Assembly: GCF_000826145.2 (NCBI RefSeq)
Contig: NZ_LN651337.1
Location: 933,774-997,773, forward strand
Length of the DNA: 64,000 nt
Direction of reading: 5' to 3'
From: Sporosarcina koreensis
GTDB taxonomy: Bacteria; Bacillota; Bacilli; Bacillales_A; Planococcaceae
Both the position numbers and the translations under genes were made by a program. Below are positions 26,763 to 35,448 of the stretch, one piece after another. Within the stretch, counting starts at the first letter, position 1. Each line of letters begins with the position of its first letter. The notes under the pieces are model-generated. The model searched no databases. It was not told the origin of the DNA and saw only the letters and a list, made by a program, of their open reading frames with translations.

Positions 26763-28139
26763 TCATCCCTCCAAATCGATTAGGAACTCCTGGAACGTCT
26801 GCTGTTCTTCCGGTTCTGCTTCCCGCTGTTCCGGCTGCTCCTGTTCTCCTTCGAACTGCTGCTGGGAGAACTGCTGGCTGCGGTCGTTCCGCGATGGGTC
26901 CTGCACCGCCTGGGTGACATCGATACGATCCACCTGTACGTTCTGCTGGCTGAGCGACTGACGTAGCTGATGCAGCTGACTGTCGAGCATCTCCTTGCCG
27001 AGCGCTGTGGATGCAAGGATCCTTGCGGTCATGACACCGTTCACTTGGACAAGTTCGATCCGCACCTGTCCGAGATGCTCCGGATAGAGTTTCACAAGCA
27101 GCCGGTTCGTGCCGCCGAGCTGGCCGAAATTCGTCTGTTTGAACAGGCTCTGCAATTTCGCGAGCAGCGCTTCTGCCTGACCGGCCGGCTTCTGTTCAGG
27201 TGTTTCCAGACTGAAAACGTTCTTGGATACTATCGGCTGTACTGTCGGATTTTGAAGAAGCGCGGCATGATTTTGTTCGCTTTTCTTGTCGGAATTCGTT
27301 CCATTGTCACTTGTCTGGGAAACTGCTGCCAGGGCCTGCACAATTGTTTTCGGCTGATCAGCATTCGCTTTCCCGCTCTGTTCTTCAGACTGAACCGCCG
27401 GAGCGTGGTGCGAGGCGCTATTTACTGTTCTGAGCAGCATACCGAAGTCCGGGTTCTTTACAGAAGTTTGCGACTCTGTTGTCTGTTCAGCGGCCAATGC
27501 AAGCTTTCCTGCGAGTTCCTTCAATCCGGTCAGGTTTTCCTGCTGCCAGCCCAATAGATCCTTGGACGGGAGAACAGTTGACAATGTTTTCAGCAGCACT
27601 GAAGCCTTTACTGCCTGCTGCGGTGATGTTTCACCGTTTTTGCTCGAAATCATTTCCTGCAGTTTGCCCGCGAGTTCCCGTGCATGCTCTGCAGCCGCAT
27701 TGATGAGCGGCCAAATATCATCCGAGAATGCGATTTCCGCCAGCTGCTCTTTGGAGACTCCAGCGTCTTCCAGCAAAGGGCCAAGCGTCTCGAAAACCTC
27801 CTGCATATCCATACCGAGAAGATCTGCCCAGTCGGACAGTTTCGATGAGCCTTTGACCTGCTCCAGACCTTCGAGCAGTTTCTCTGAAGGAATGCCTGTC
27901 ATCCTGCTGAGCGATTCTGCGAGACTGCCAATATCTTCGGCACCGAGGACGGCTGCCGCATCAGATACCGCTTTGTTTTGTTTCATATCGGCATCAGCGG
28001 CACCAGGTGGGACGGAAGTCTGTGTCATACCAGCCAGGACAGTTCCGAAGAACCCACCGGTTTTCGCTTTTGCAACGGATATTCCGCCAAGCTGGCTGCC
28101 TGCAGCAGCCGGGACTGCCTGTACTGAACCTGCATTCAT
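26763..28139 (-). CDS. fliK: FliK, hook-length control protein
   Basis: FliK is secreted during hook growth, acts as a molecular ruler and triggers the FlhB specificity switch. The 458-residue protein has a long poorly conserved N-terminal ruler region and the Flg_hook C-terminal domain (RLLVKLYPEHLGQVRIELVQVNGVMTARI at about 345-375), followed by a Q/E-rich tail. The ATG is preceded by GGAGGTGAAAAC. It lies between motE and flgD as in other Bacillus operons. The N-terminal part cannot be aligned by eye, as is normal for FliK. Confidence 0.93.
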   Translation of the reverse strand: MNAGSVQAVPAAAGSQLGGISVAKAKTGGFFGTVLAGMTQTSVPPGAADADMKQNKAVSDAAAVLGAEDIGSLAESLSRMTGIPSEKLLEGLEQVKGSSKLSDWADLLGMDMQEVFETLGPLLEDAGVSKEQLAEIAFSDDIWPLINAAAEHARELAGKLQEMISSKNGETSPQQAVKASVLLKTLSTVLPSKDLLGWQQENLTGLKELAGKLALAAEQTTESQTSVKNPDFGMLLRTVNSASHHAPAVQSEEQSGKANADQPKTIVQALAAVSQTSDNGTNSDKKSEQNHAALLQNPTVQPIVSKNVFSLETPEQKPAGQAEALLAKLQSLFKQTNFGQLGGTNRLLVKLYPEHLGQVRIELVQVNGVMTARILASTALGKEMLDSQLHQLRQSLSQQNVQVDRIDVTQAVQDPSRNDRSQQFSQQQFEGEQEQPEQREAEPEEQQTFQEFLIDLEG

Positions 28140-28184
28140 GTTTTCACCTCCGAAGTTAAAATCTATTACTTTATGATTATATCA

Positions 28185-28790
28185 TCATTTGGCCAAAAGG
28201 GCAGTATATTTCGCTGCATCTTCGGGTGACATTTTTTCCAGCACCGCAGCCAGTGTATCGGCCTTCATCTGGGACAGTAATTGCAGTGCCTGCGCCTCAT
28301 CCATTTTGGCGATGACGGCCGCCGATGACTTGGCGGACATTTTTTCATAGGTGGCGACGAGCTGGCCGATCTCCTGTTTCGTCTGATCGCTGGATCGTTT
28401 CAGAGCGGCGATCTGTGCCTGCAGCTTATCCTGCTCCAGCACCAGCTTCTCATTCTTTTCATCGGACTTCCTAAGATCATCTTGAATGTCCTGCAGCTGC
28501 TGTTCTTTCTGTTTCACTTCTTCTTTCAGGGCAGTGATGCGTTCTTCCAGTATCTTTTCATCCTTTTTCTTGGAGGCCTGCTGTTCTTTCTGCTCCAGCA
28601 GCGGAATCGAACCTGTCAGATCTTTCGCTTTCTGGACGACATCCACGTCCGCCACTTTTGCGATGATCAGCAGGACAGCAACAGCGAAAATAAGAGGGAT
28701 GATGAACCACGCAAGCAGCATTTGAATGATGCCGCCGGTTCTGCTCTGTTCTTTATACGGTTCAGTTTGTTTGTCCTTTTTACGTTTCAC
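28185..28790 (-). CDS. motE: MotE-like membrane coiled-coil protein (YlxF)
   Basis: MotE/YlxF family proteins sit between fliJ and fliK, and related proteins support stator or MotB stability. The protein has a basic N-terminus, one membrane helix (MLLAWFIIPLIFAVAVLLIIAKV), a long charged coiled coil, and a C-terminal MgtE_N-like helical domain (MDEAQALQLLSQMKADTLAAVLEKMSPEDAAKY). I favour GTG 28788-28790 behind GGGTGG, 4 nt past the fliJ stop. An ATG at 28805 inside fliJ has no visible ribosome binding site. Confidence 0.85.
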   Translation of the reverse strand: MKRKKDKQTEPYKEQSRTGGIIQMLLAWFIIPLIFAVAVLLIIAKVADVDVVQKAKDLTGSIPLLEQKEQQASKKKDEKILEERITALKEEVKQKEQQLQDIQDDLRKSDEKNEKLVLEQDKLQAQIAALKRSSDQTKQEIGQLVATYEKMSAKSSAAVIAKMDEAQALQLLSQMKADTLAAVLEKMSPEDAAKYTALLAK

Positions 28791-28794
28791 CGGC

Positions 28795-29247
28795 TTACCA
28801 CCCATCTTCGTTATTGCGGAATTTCATCGTGGACAGTTCATCCAGGCGCTGCGCTTCGTCCTGCTCCATTTCCACCTTGTACGCTTCCCGGTCTTTTTCC
28901 CGCATCTTTTCGTATTTTTTCACTTCGATCGTCTTTTCCAAAAGTTTCTCTTCGTACCACGTCATCTTGCCTCGTGCCTGGATGACCTGCTGCTGGACGG
29001 AGGTGATCTTCGCTTCAAGGCTGTCGATGAATCTTGCGTAGTGATGGATTTCATTGACCGCAAATCCGACAGACATCTTTTCCTGCTGCTGTTCGAGCAC
29101 AGTCTCTTTCCGTTTAAGCAGGTCATACAGCTCGGTGGCGATCGTCTCGAAATCTTCGATGGACTGCTTGTACGCCGACTCGGTCTCGGTCTTTTCCTGT
29201 TCCCGGTAGTTCAGCACTTTCTCGAAGCGGTACTGATAGGGTTTCAC
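28795..29247 (-). CDS. fliJ: FliJ, export chaperone escort protein
   Basis: FliJ is a coiled-coil protein that sits in the FliI ATPase ring, analogous to the gamma subunit of F-type ATPases, and activates the export gate. The 150-residue protein is almost entirely helical and charged, with the family start MKPYQYRFEKVLNYREQEK. The start codon is GTG at 29245-29247, overlapping the fliI stop (GTGA). Its place between fliI and motE supports the call. Confidence 0.93.
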   Translation of the reverse strand: MKPYQYRFEKVLNYREQEKTETESAYKQSIEDFETIATELYDLLKRKETVLEQQQEKMSVGFAVNEIHHYARFIDSLEAKITSVQQQVIQARGKMTWYEEKLLEKTIEVKKYEKMREKDREAYKVEMEQDEAQRLDELSTMKFRNNEDGW

Positions 29248-30575
29248 GTCTGACCGCCCCCTGGAGCGAGCGCGATGAGCTCTTCGACACTTTCTTCCAG
29301 CGTGATGTTATCTTTGTAGCTCTGTTTCAGGAATTGCGTGATCAGCGGCTCATACTCGATCGCCTGATCGATCTCCCGTGACGTGCCTTTCTTATAGGCA
29401 CCTATATTGATGAGGTCCTCGGATTTATCGTACGTGTAATACAATTCACGCAGTTTTTCAGCCGCTTTCACATGCTCCGGATCGGCGATGTGGTTCATGA
29501 GCCGGCTGACACTTTTCAAGACATTGATGGCCGGATACTGGCCTTTGTTGGCGAGCGTCCGGTCGAGTACGATATGACCGTCCAATATCCCCCGCACTGC
29601 GTCTGCAATCGGTTCATTCATATCATCGCCATCGACGAGGACGGTGTAGAACGCGGTGATCGCCCCGAATTCGTTCGTGCCGGAACGTTCCAGCAGTTTC
29701 GGCAGAATGGCGAACACGGAAGGGGTATAGCCGCGCGTGGCAGGCGGTTCCCCGACAGCCAGGCCGATTTCCCGCTGCGCCATGGCGACACGTGTCACCG
29801 AGTCCATCATGAGCATGACGTTCATGCCCCTGTTGCGGAAATACTCTGCAATCGCAGTCGCTGTGAACGCCCCTTTGATACGCATGAGGGCCGGCTGGTC
29901 GGAAGTTGCCGCAACGACGATCGTCCGGCTGAGTCCTTCCGGCCCAAGATCACGATCGATGAATTCCCGGACTTCCCGTCCCCGCTCCCCGATGAGCGCG
30001 ATGACGTTGATATCCGCTGTCGTATTCCGTGCGATCATCCCGAGCAGGGTGCTTTTACCGACACCGGAACCGGCGAAGATTCCGACACGCTGTCCAGCGC
30101 CGACTGTCAGCATTCCGTCGATCGCCTTGACGCCGACGGAGATCTTGTCGTTGATGGTCGGCCGGGTCAGGACGTTCGGCGGGTTCTGTTCGGTCCTGAC
30201 AGTTGCCAGTCCTTTCGGCAGCTGTGAGTGGTCTATGGGCTGTCCCATCGGATCGAGCACTTTTCCGATCAGATTCATGCCCACTTTCACTTCGAGCGGC
30301 TTGCCCGTGCCTTCCACTAAGCAGCCGCTCGATATGTCGGTGACGTTTGTATACGGCATCAGCATGACGATTTCTTCACGGAATCCGACGACTTCCGCCA
30401 GAATTTTCGAATCTGAATCGTCCGTAGGGTTCAAATGGATGACACAGAGGTCGCCAATCGAGCTCTCCGGTCCTTTCGATTCGATCATCAGCCCGACGAC
30501 ACGGACGACACGCCCGTATTTCTTGAACGTTCTCACGCTGGATATCTTTTCAGAAAGTTGTTCAGCTTTTTTCAT
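29244..30575 (-). CDS. fliI: FliI, flagellar export ATPase
   Basis: FliI is a hexameric ATPase related to the F1 beta subunit that feeds substrates to the flagellar export gate. The 443-residue protein contains Walker A GSGVGKST at residues 169-176, the Walker B region (NVMLMMDSVTRVAMAQREIG) and the VGEPPATRGYTPSVF motif. The N-terminal domain starts near residue 20. It lies between fliH, its negative regulator, and fliJ. Confidence 0.98.
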   Translation of the reverse strand: MKKAEQLSEKISSVRTFKKYGRVVRVVGLMIESKGPESSIGDLCVIHLNPTDDSDSKILAEVVGFREEIVMLMPYTNVTDISSGCLVEGTGKPLEVKVGMNLIGKVLDPMGQPIDHSQLPKGLATVRTEQNPPNVLTRPTINDKISVGVKAIDGMLTVGAGQRVGIFAGSGVGKSTLLGMIARNTTADINVIALIGERGREVREFIDRDLGPEGLSRTIVVAATSDQPALMRIKGAFTATAIAEYFRNRGMNVMLMMDSVTRVAMAQREIGLAVGEPPATRGYTPSVFAILPKLLERSGTNEFGAITAFYTVLVDGDDMNEPIADAVRGILDGHIVLDRTLANKGQYPAINVLKSVSRLMNHIADPEHVKAAEKLRELYYTYDKSEDLINIGAYKKGTSREIDQAIEYEPLITQFLKQSYKDNITLEESVEELIALAPGGGQT

Positions 30576-30577
30576 GA

Positions 30578-31354
30578 TCAGCCCTCGCTTTCCAATAACT
30601 CCACAAGGCGCTCCTTCAATTCGTTCAGCTGCTCATCGACACTGACGACGATCCGGCCGTGATTCGTCTCGATATAGCATTCATCGTTGTCGAACTCATC
30701 GTTGACGAACAGCAGCATCGGGACATCCGGCGGGAAGATAGATGCCAGTTCCTCCCGGCTGTCGGAAACGAGCTTATAGCAGTCCGGCGACACGTACACT
30801 TTGATATCACGCATTTCGCGAACTTCTTTCAATCCCCGTTTGACGATCGACAGGAACAGGTCCGGGTCCTCATCAAGCTGCTGGCCGATGATCCGTTCCG
30901 CCGATTTGACGGCGATCTCGAGAATCAGGCGTTCCTGTGATTCCAAGTATGCCTCCCCATTCTGCCGGGCGGTTTCCACTGTCTCATTCGCTTTCCGGAT
31001 TGTTTCCTGCATGTCCGACATACTTTTCTTCATGCCTTCTTCATAACCGACCTGGAATGCTTCTTCGTAAGCCTTCTGCTGCAGTTCAGCTTTCTCCGCT
31101 TCCCATGCAGCACGCATCGCCTCGACATCATCGTGCGCAGTAGCACGGAGCCGCTCCAGATCCGCCTGCTCGATCTGTATGTTCGTCCGCGCCTCGTTCA
31201 GCAGCCGGTCCCTTTCCATGATGACGTCCGCCAGGTTCAGCTGCGATGCGGCAGTTAATGTTTCAGCATGTTCCGTCTGCGGCTGGAGATTCCGGATGCC
31301 GATCTTCTTCACACCGGATGGACGGTCCGTCTGAGGTCTGAATATGTTAGACAA
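30578..31354 (-). CDS. fliH: FliH, regulator of the export ATPase
   Basis: FliH dimers bind FliI and tether it to the C-ring through FliY/FliN. The 258-residue protein has a basic N-terminus, a long coiled-coil middle with a glycine-repeat-like segment (YEEAFQVGYEEGMKKS), and a C-terminal domain like the V-ATPase E subunit (ISAVEI-type VKSAERIIGQQLDEDPDLFLSIVKRGL). The start is TTG at 31352-31354, about 9 nt after GGAGGGGA in the fliG 3' end. Overlap with fliG is 8 nt. Confidence 0.93.
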   Translation of the reverse strand: MSNIFRPQTDRPSGVKKIGIRNLQPQTEHAETLTAASQLNLADVIMERDRLLNEARTNIQIEQADLERLRATAHDDVEAMRAAWEAEKAELQQKAYEEAFQVGYEEGMKKSMSDMQETIRKANETVETARQNGEAYLESQERLILEIAVKSAERIIGQQLDEDPDLFLSIVKRGLKEVREMRDIKVYVSPDCYKLVSDSREELASIFPPDVPMLLFVNDEFDNDECYIETNHGRIVVSVDEQLNELKERLVELLESEG

Positions 31355-32360
31355 TCACATCATCCCCTCCGCCGCGTGCGATGATGATTTCTCCTGCATC
31401 TTCCAGACGGCGGATCGTACCGACGATCCGTGTCTGGGCTTCTTCCACATCACGCAGACGCACAGGTCCCATGACATCCATTTCCTCTTTGAACGATTCC
31501 GCCATCCGGGACGACATGTTCTTGAACAGGATATCCTTGACTTCTTCGCTGGACACTTTCATGGACAGGATGAGATCTTCGTTTTCACAATCGCGGATGA
31601 CGCGCTGGATGGAACGGTTGTCGAGTGTGATGATATCTTCGAAGACGAACATCCGTTTCTTGATCTCTTCGGCGAGTTCAGGGTCCTGGATTTCAAGCGC
31701 ATCGAGGATCGTCTTCTCCGTGGACCGGTCGACCCCGTTCAGCACTTCGACGACAGCATCCACACCGCCGGTATCCGTGTAGTCCTGTGTCACGGTCGAT
31801 GAAAGTTTCCGCTCGAGGACCGCTTCGATCTCGCTGATCACTTCCGGCGATGTCGAATCCATCGTGGCAATCCGTTTCGCGATATCCGCCTGGACTTCCT
31901 GCGGCAGTGATGAGAGGATCATCCCTGCCTGCTCCGGCTCCAGGTAAGACAGAATGAGCGCGATTGTCTGAGGGTGCTCATTCTGGATGAAGTTCAGGAT
32001 CTGGCTAGGTTCCGTGCGCCGTGCGAAATCGAACGGACGAACTTGCAGCGAGGAGGTCAGCCGGTTGATGACTGCCTGCGCGTGTTCCTTCCCGAGAGCT
32101 TTTTCCAGCACGGTCTTCGCATACCCGATGCCGCCCTGTGAAATATAGTCCTGGGCAAGCGCGATATTGTGGAATTCCTCGATGATCTCCTCCTTGACGG
32201 AGGACTCGACTTTGCGCACACCCGAGATTTCCAGTGTCAGCCGCTCGATCTCCTCTTCCGACAAGTGTTTATAGATGGAAGCGGACACTTCAGGACCAAG
32301 GGATATCAAAAGAAGGGCCGCCTTCTGTTTTCCGGACATGTCTTTATCTTTTTTCACCAT
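31347..32360 (-). CDS. fliG: FliG, motor switch protein
   Basis: FliG is the rotor protein that takes torque from MotA. The 337-residue protein has the N-terminal FliF-binding domain (KAALLLISLGPEVSASIYKHLSEEEIERL), the middle domain with EHPQTIALILSYLEPEQAG, and the C-terminal torque domain with charged helix residues (IQRVIRDCENEDLILSMKVSSEEVKDILFKNMSSR) read across residues 254-289. ATG follows AAGGAGAGGTCAGTC. It comes 13 nt after fliF. Confidence 0.98.
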   Translation of the reverse strand: MVKKDKDMSGKQKAALLLISLGPEVSASIYKHLSEEEIERLTLEISGVRKVESSVKEEIIEEFHNIALAQDYISQGGIGYAKTVLEKALGKEHAQAVINRLTSSLQVRPFDFARRTEPSQILNFIQNEHPQTIALILSYLEPEQAGMILSSLPQEVQADIAKRIATMDSTSPEVISEIEAVLERKLSSTVTQDYTDTGGVDAVVEVLNGVDRSTEKTILDALEIQDPELAEEIKKRMFVFEDIITLDNRSIQRVIRDCENEDLILSMKVSSEEVKDILFKNMSSRMAESFKEEMDVMGPVRLRDVEEAQTRIVGTIRRLEDAGEIIIARGGGDDVIV

Positions 32361-32373
32361 GACTGACCTCTCC

Positions 32374-33972
32374 TTAGTCCTCTGCTATCCATGTACGGAG
32401 CAGCTTCGCAAATTCTTCCGGTTTTTCTTTCGCCATCTTTTCAAGCTGTTTTCTGCGCATCGTCGCTTCGGTCTCCACTTCGTCGTTGATATCGCTCACT
32501 TCGATGGCCTGGAGCTGTTCTTCCAGCGCACGGGCCTCCTCTTCGGCAAGCTCCGCGTCCCTGCGTCGTTTGCGCATGAACAGGACGATGAGGACGACAA
32601 TCACGACAACGAGCAGACCGCCGATCACATACACCCACCAAGGGATGACAGTTTCTTTTTCAGCGAAGTCGGCCTGCTTGCCCCGGATCGGCTGGATGGA
32701 AACCGCAATTTTTTCACCAAGCTGTTCCTCAGTCAATTCACCGGCGGACACTTTGTCGATCGATGTCCGGACGATGGTTTCCAGTATCCGCTCGATATCC
32801 TGCTGGACACCCGGGTCAAGTGAGCCCGGATCATCCGCAACAGGAGGTTCCACCATTACCTGAAGTCCGATGTCCCGTATCTTATATGGACTTTCAACGA
32901 TGTCTTTCCGGATCCGGTTCACTTCGTTGTTGATCGTCTCTTCAATACGTTCATAATCGCCATTGGCCGTCGTGCCTTCCACGACGGTCGTCCGGTTGTC
33001 GGTAGGATCTTCACCTTCCGGAACGCCTCCCGGCACCGCGCCGTCGCCGGTGAAGGTTTCGGTGATGCGCTGAACACTGAGGGCGATGCCTTCCATGCTC
33101 TCTTCATCGACTGGCGTAACAAGGTTTTCTTCCCGCTTCTCCTGCATGAAGTCGATGTCCGTTGTCACCGAGACGACCACTTTGTCCTGTCCCATCATCG
33201 AACCGAGCATCATCTGGACCTGCCGCTGCAGATCGCGTTCGATCGATTTCTTGATGGATATCTGATCCGCAACGTTTGAACCGAATTGGTTCTTCTCATG
33301 ATTCAGGTCATAGTATTCGAAATACTGGTTCATGACTACGATATCTTCCGGAGCAAGGTTCGGGATGCTTTTTGAGATAAGGTTATAAAGTCCGTTGATC
33401 TGCGCATCCGTGAACTGCTGGCCCGGCTCTGTCTTCAACACGACAGATGCGGTCGCGGCCTGTGTATCTTCGTTGACGAAGACTCCCTGGGTCGGCAGCG
33501 TGATCATCACTTTGGCGTCTTTCACACCTTCGATACCGGTGATCAGCTTAGCAAGCTCGTTCTGCATGGTTGCAAGCTTGATCATATTAAATTCATTGTC
33601 GGTCGTTCCGAACCCGGCGTTTTCCGAGAAAAACGAATAATCGATTCTCCCTGAGTCCGCCAGCCCCTGTGATTCGATTGCGACGAGCATATCATCCACG
33701 CGCTCTTCCGGCACGAGTATCGATGTACCGCCTGGCGCTATCCGGTTCGGCACCGCCTGGGCATCCAATTCCTCTTTTATGCGTCCTATATCGGAACGGG
33801 ACAGATCCTTATACAGCGGCACGTATGTTGTGCGCGACAGGAAGAACGTCAGCAGGGCGGCACCGATGATGATGGCCGCCGCTGTACTGATGTACAGGAT
33901 TTTCTGGTTTTTGGTCCGGTTTGACCAGAACGTTTTCATATCAGTTATGATCTTTGCAAATCTATCTTTCAT
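32374..33972 (-). CDS. fliF: FliF, MS-ring protein
   Basis: FliF builds the membrane MS-ring, the base of the basal body and mount for FliG. The 532-residue protein has two membrane helices, near residues 28-50 and near 448-470 (WVYVIGGLLVVVIVVLIVLFM). They flank a large extracellular region with ring-building motifs (YVPLYKDLSRSDIGRIKEELD and EGELARTI-like IEGVKDAKVMITLP). The C-terminal cytoplasmic tail binds FliG. ATG follows CCGGAGGATCAGA. Confidence 0.98.
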   Translation of the reverse strand: MKDRFAKIITDMKTFWSNRTKNQKILYISTAAAIIIGAALLTFFLSRTTYVPLYKDLSRSDIGRIKEELDAQAVPNRIAPGGTSILVPEERVDDMLVAIESQGLADSGRIDYSFFSENAGFGTTDNEFNMIKLATMQNELAKLITGIEGVKDAKVMITLPTQGVFVNEDTQAATASVVLKTEPGQQFTDAQINGLYNLISKSIPNLAPEDIVVMNQYFEYYDLNHEKNQFGSNVADQISIKKSIERDLQRQVQMMLGSMMGQDKVVVSVTTDIDFMQEKREENLVTPVDEESMEGIALSVQRITETFTGDGAVPGGVPEGEDPTDNRTTVVEGTTANGDYERIEETINNEVNRIRKDIVESPYKIRDIGLQVMVEPPVADDPGSLDPGVQQDIERILETIVRTSIDKVSAGELTEEQLGEKIAVSIQPIRGKQADFAEKETVIPWWVYVIGGLLVVVIVVLIVLFMRKRRRDAELAEEEARALEEQLQAIEVSDINDEVETEATMRRKQLEKMAKEKPEEFAKLLRTWIAED

Positions 33973-34034
33973 TCTGATCCTCCGGTCGGCAGGCGTTCTC
34001 CGTACTGCTTAACTGGAACAACGCTTTAGTTTAG

Positions 34035-34337
34035 TTACACAGGCATCCTCATGATTTCCTGGTAGGCTTCGACCACTTTGTTGCGCACTTCCATTGTTGC
34101 GCTCAGTGCAATCGAAGCTTTCTGTGCAGTGATCATCACATTGTGCAGATCGACGTCCTCGCCCCTGACCAATTTCTCAGTCATCATATCGGACTGGACT
34201 TGTGCACTGTTCACATCTTGGATTGCATCTTTCAGATAGGCGCCGAACTTCTGCTGCGATTCGAATGTTGTCGGTGCCGCTTTTGCCTGGGCCGGCATCA
34301 TTGCCGGACCCATGGACATGATCGATTGGATTGCCAT
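34035..34337 (-). CDS. fliE: FliE, MS-ring/rod adaptor
   Basis: FliE links the MS-ring to the proximal rod and is needed for rod protein export. The 100-residue helical protein has the family C-terminus (DLHNVMITAQKASIALSATMEVRNKVVEAYQEIMRMPV) across residues 62-100. ATG follows GCAGGGTGAGACCAT. It lies 24 nt after flgC and 62 nt before fliF; nothing notable was seen in that gap. Confidence 0.96.
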   Translation of the reverse strand: MAIQSIMSMGPAMMPAQAKAAPTTFESQQKFGAYLKDAIQDVNSAQVQSDMMTEKLVRGEDVDLHNVMITAQKASIALSATMEVRNKVVEAYQEIMRMPV

Positions 34338-34361
34338 ATGGTCTCACCCTGCTTCCTGCTG

Positions 34362-34823
34362 TTATTTTCCGATTTCCAGTGCTTTCATGAGCATCGCCTT
34401 GTTCGAATTCAAGACGGTGATATTCGCTTCATAGGAACGCGTCGCGGACATCATATCGATCGTCTCGCGGAGCGGATCCACATTCGGCATGGACACATAC
34501 CCGTCCGCATTTGCATCGGGGTGGGACGGATCGAATACTTGTTTGAAAGGCGTCTCGTTGTCTTCGACAATCTTCGAAACGGCGACACCATTGCCGATGG
34601 AACCTCTCTCCCGTGTTCCCATGGCGATATTCAGGAAGTTCGAGAACTGGCCCTGCCGCGGCTGGAGGGCGACTGATTTCCGCGCATACGGCTGCCATTC
34701 ACCGTCAACCAGCTTGCCGCGTGTCGTATCGATATTCGCCATGTTCGATGAAATGACATCCATCCGCAGACGCTGGGCGGTGAGTGCGGAAGCTGTCGTA
34801 TTGAGTCCATGGAAAATCGACAT
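34362..34823 (-). CDS. flgC: FlgC, proximal rod protein
   Basis: FlgC is a proximal rod subunit exported by the type III apparatus. The 153-residue protein begins with the rod-family signature (MSIFHGLNTTASALTAQRLRMDVISSNMANIDTTR) across residues 1-35 and ends with the conserved helical motif around MMSATRSYEANITVLNSNKAM. The ATG is 2 nt after the flgB stop, behind AAAGGAGGCCGCTGATC. Confidence 0.97.
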   Translation of the reverse strand: MSIFHGLNTTASALTAQRLRMDVISSNMANIDTTRGKLVDGEWQPYARKSVALQPRQGQFSNFLNIAMGTRERGSIGNGVAVSKIVEDNETPFKQVFDPSHPDANADGYVSMPNVDPLRETIDMMSATRSYEANITVLNSNKAMLMKALEIGK

Positions 34824-34825
34824 GA

Positions 34826-35218
34826 TCAGCGGCCTCCTTTGATGACATTGTTCAGTGAATTGAATTTACTGCCCATCCGGTCGACGAGCGCATTGTAATA
34901 GATCTGGTTGGCTGCAAGGTCCGCCTGTTCCTTATCCATGTCCACGCCGTTTCCATTCTGGTTGAACCGGAAATTCGCATAGGTGCGGACCGGTGAACCG
35001 TCAGAAGATGGAGAGAACGGCAGATGCCGCTTGTCTGTGCGATAAGCTTCCAGCTGCGCTGTCTTCGCTTCGTTCAGGTAACTTTTGAAATCGACAGTTT
35101 TCGCCTTATAATTCGGTGTGTCGGCATTTGCTACGTTCTGAGCGATCGCTTTTGATCTGTCTGCCGAGAAATTCAGCCCTTTCTCTAGCAGTGAAACGGT
35201 GCCTCCATAGAGTTCCAT
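34826..35218 (-). CDS. flgB: FlgB, proximal rod protein, first gene of fla/che
   Basis: FlgB is a proximal rod protein and opens the fla/che operon. The 130-residue protein carries the rod signature (LEKGLNFSADRSKAIAQNVANADTPNYKAK) across residues 10-39. I place the start at ATG 35216-35218 behind GAAGGAGGAAACCGA. The 16 extra upstream residues in frame are leader sequence. The upstream 338 bp hold the operon's control region and the codY terminator. Confidence 0.96.
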   Translation of the reverse strand: MELYGGTVSLLEKGLNFSADRSKAIAQNVANADTPNYKAKTVDFKSYLNEAKTAQLEAYRTDKRHLPFSPSSDGSPVRTYANFRFNQNGNGVDMDKEQADLAANQIYYNALVDRMGSKFNSLNNVIKGGR

Positions 35219-35295
35219 TCGGTTTCCTCCTTCGATAGCAAGTAAGAAATATATTAAATTCGACATAATCTAGCAGAAGTCAACATTTACATCCC

Positions 35296-35325
35296 ATTGT
35301 ATCGGATTATGGACTAATTTGTCTA
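35296..35325 (-). promoter_or_regulatory. Candidate fla/che promoter P2 with overlapping SigA and SigD elements
   Basis: SigA reading: TAGACA, 18 bp, TACAAT. SigD reading of nearly the same bases: TAGA, 15 bp, TCCGATAC, against the consensus TAAA-N15-GCCGATAA. The -10 elements overlap at 35299-35301. Confidence 0.55.
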
Positions 35326-35342
35326 GGCTATTCCGATACAAT
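35296..35342. repeat. Perfect 11-bp inverted repeat around promoter P2
   Basis: ATTGTATCGGA at 35296-35306 and TCCGATACAAT at 35332-35342 are exact inverse complements, 25 bp apart. The promoter-proximal arm covers the -10 of P2, and the -35 lies between the arms. It may be an operator for a dimeric regulator. Confidence 0.7.
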
Positions 35343-35380
35343 CCAAAGGACTTTTCTATACTTCTTCACATATTCCCTAT

Positions 35381-35395
35381 AATTTTCAGAACGAA
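35381..35395. promoter_or_regulatory. Partial CodY box upstream of fla/che
   Basis: AATTTTCAGAACGAA matches the CodY consensus AATTTTCWGAAAATT at 11 of 15 positions, with the first 11 all matching. It lies between candidate promoters P1 and P2. CodY represses fla/che in B. subtilis. Confidence 0.5.
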
Positions 35396-35419
35396 AACAG
35401 GTCATTTGGTACATGACTT

Positions 35420-35448
35420 TCTATAAACTATTATTACTAGGTATTCAA
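35420..35448 (-). promoter_or_regulatory. Candidate fla/che promoter P1
   Basis: On the minus strand TTGAAT, 17 bp, TATAGA: a reasonable SigA promoter about 200 bp before flgB. Its -35 lies within one copy of the 17-nt direct repeat, and the partial CodY box is about 25 bp downstream of the -10. Confidence 0.45.

Noticed and set aside
35299..35339. Divergent sigma-D promoter on the plus strand from the other inverted-repeat arm
   Set aside because: The TAAT-like -35 is only 13 bp from TCCGATAC instead of 15, and the only gene downstream on that strand would be antisense to codY.
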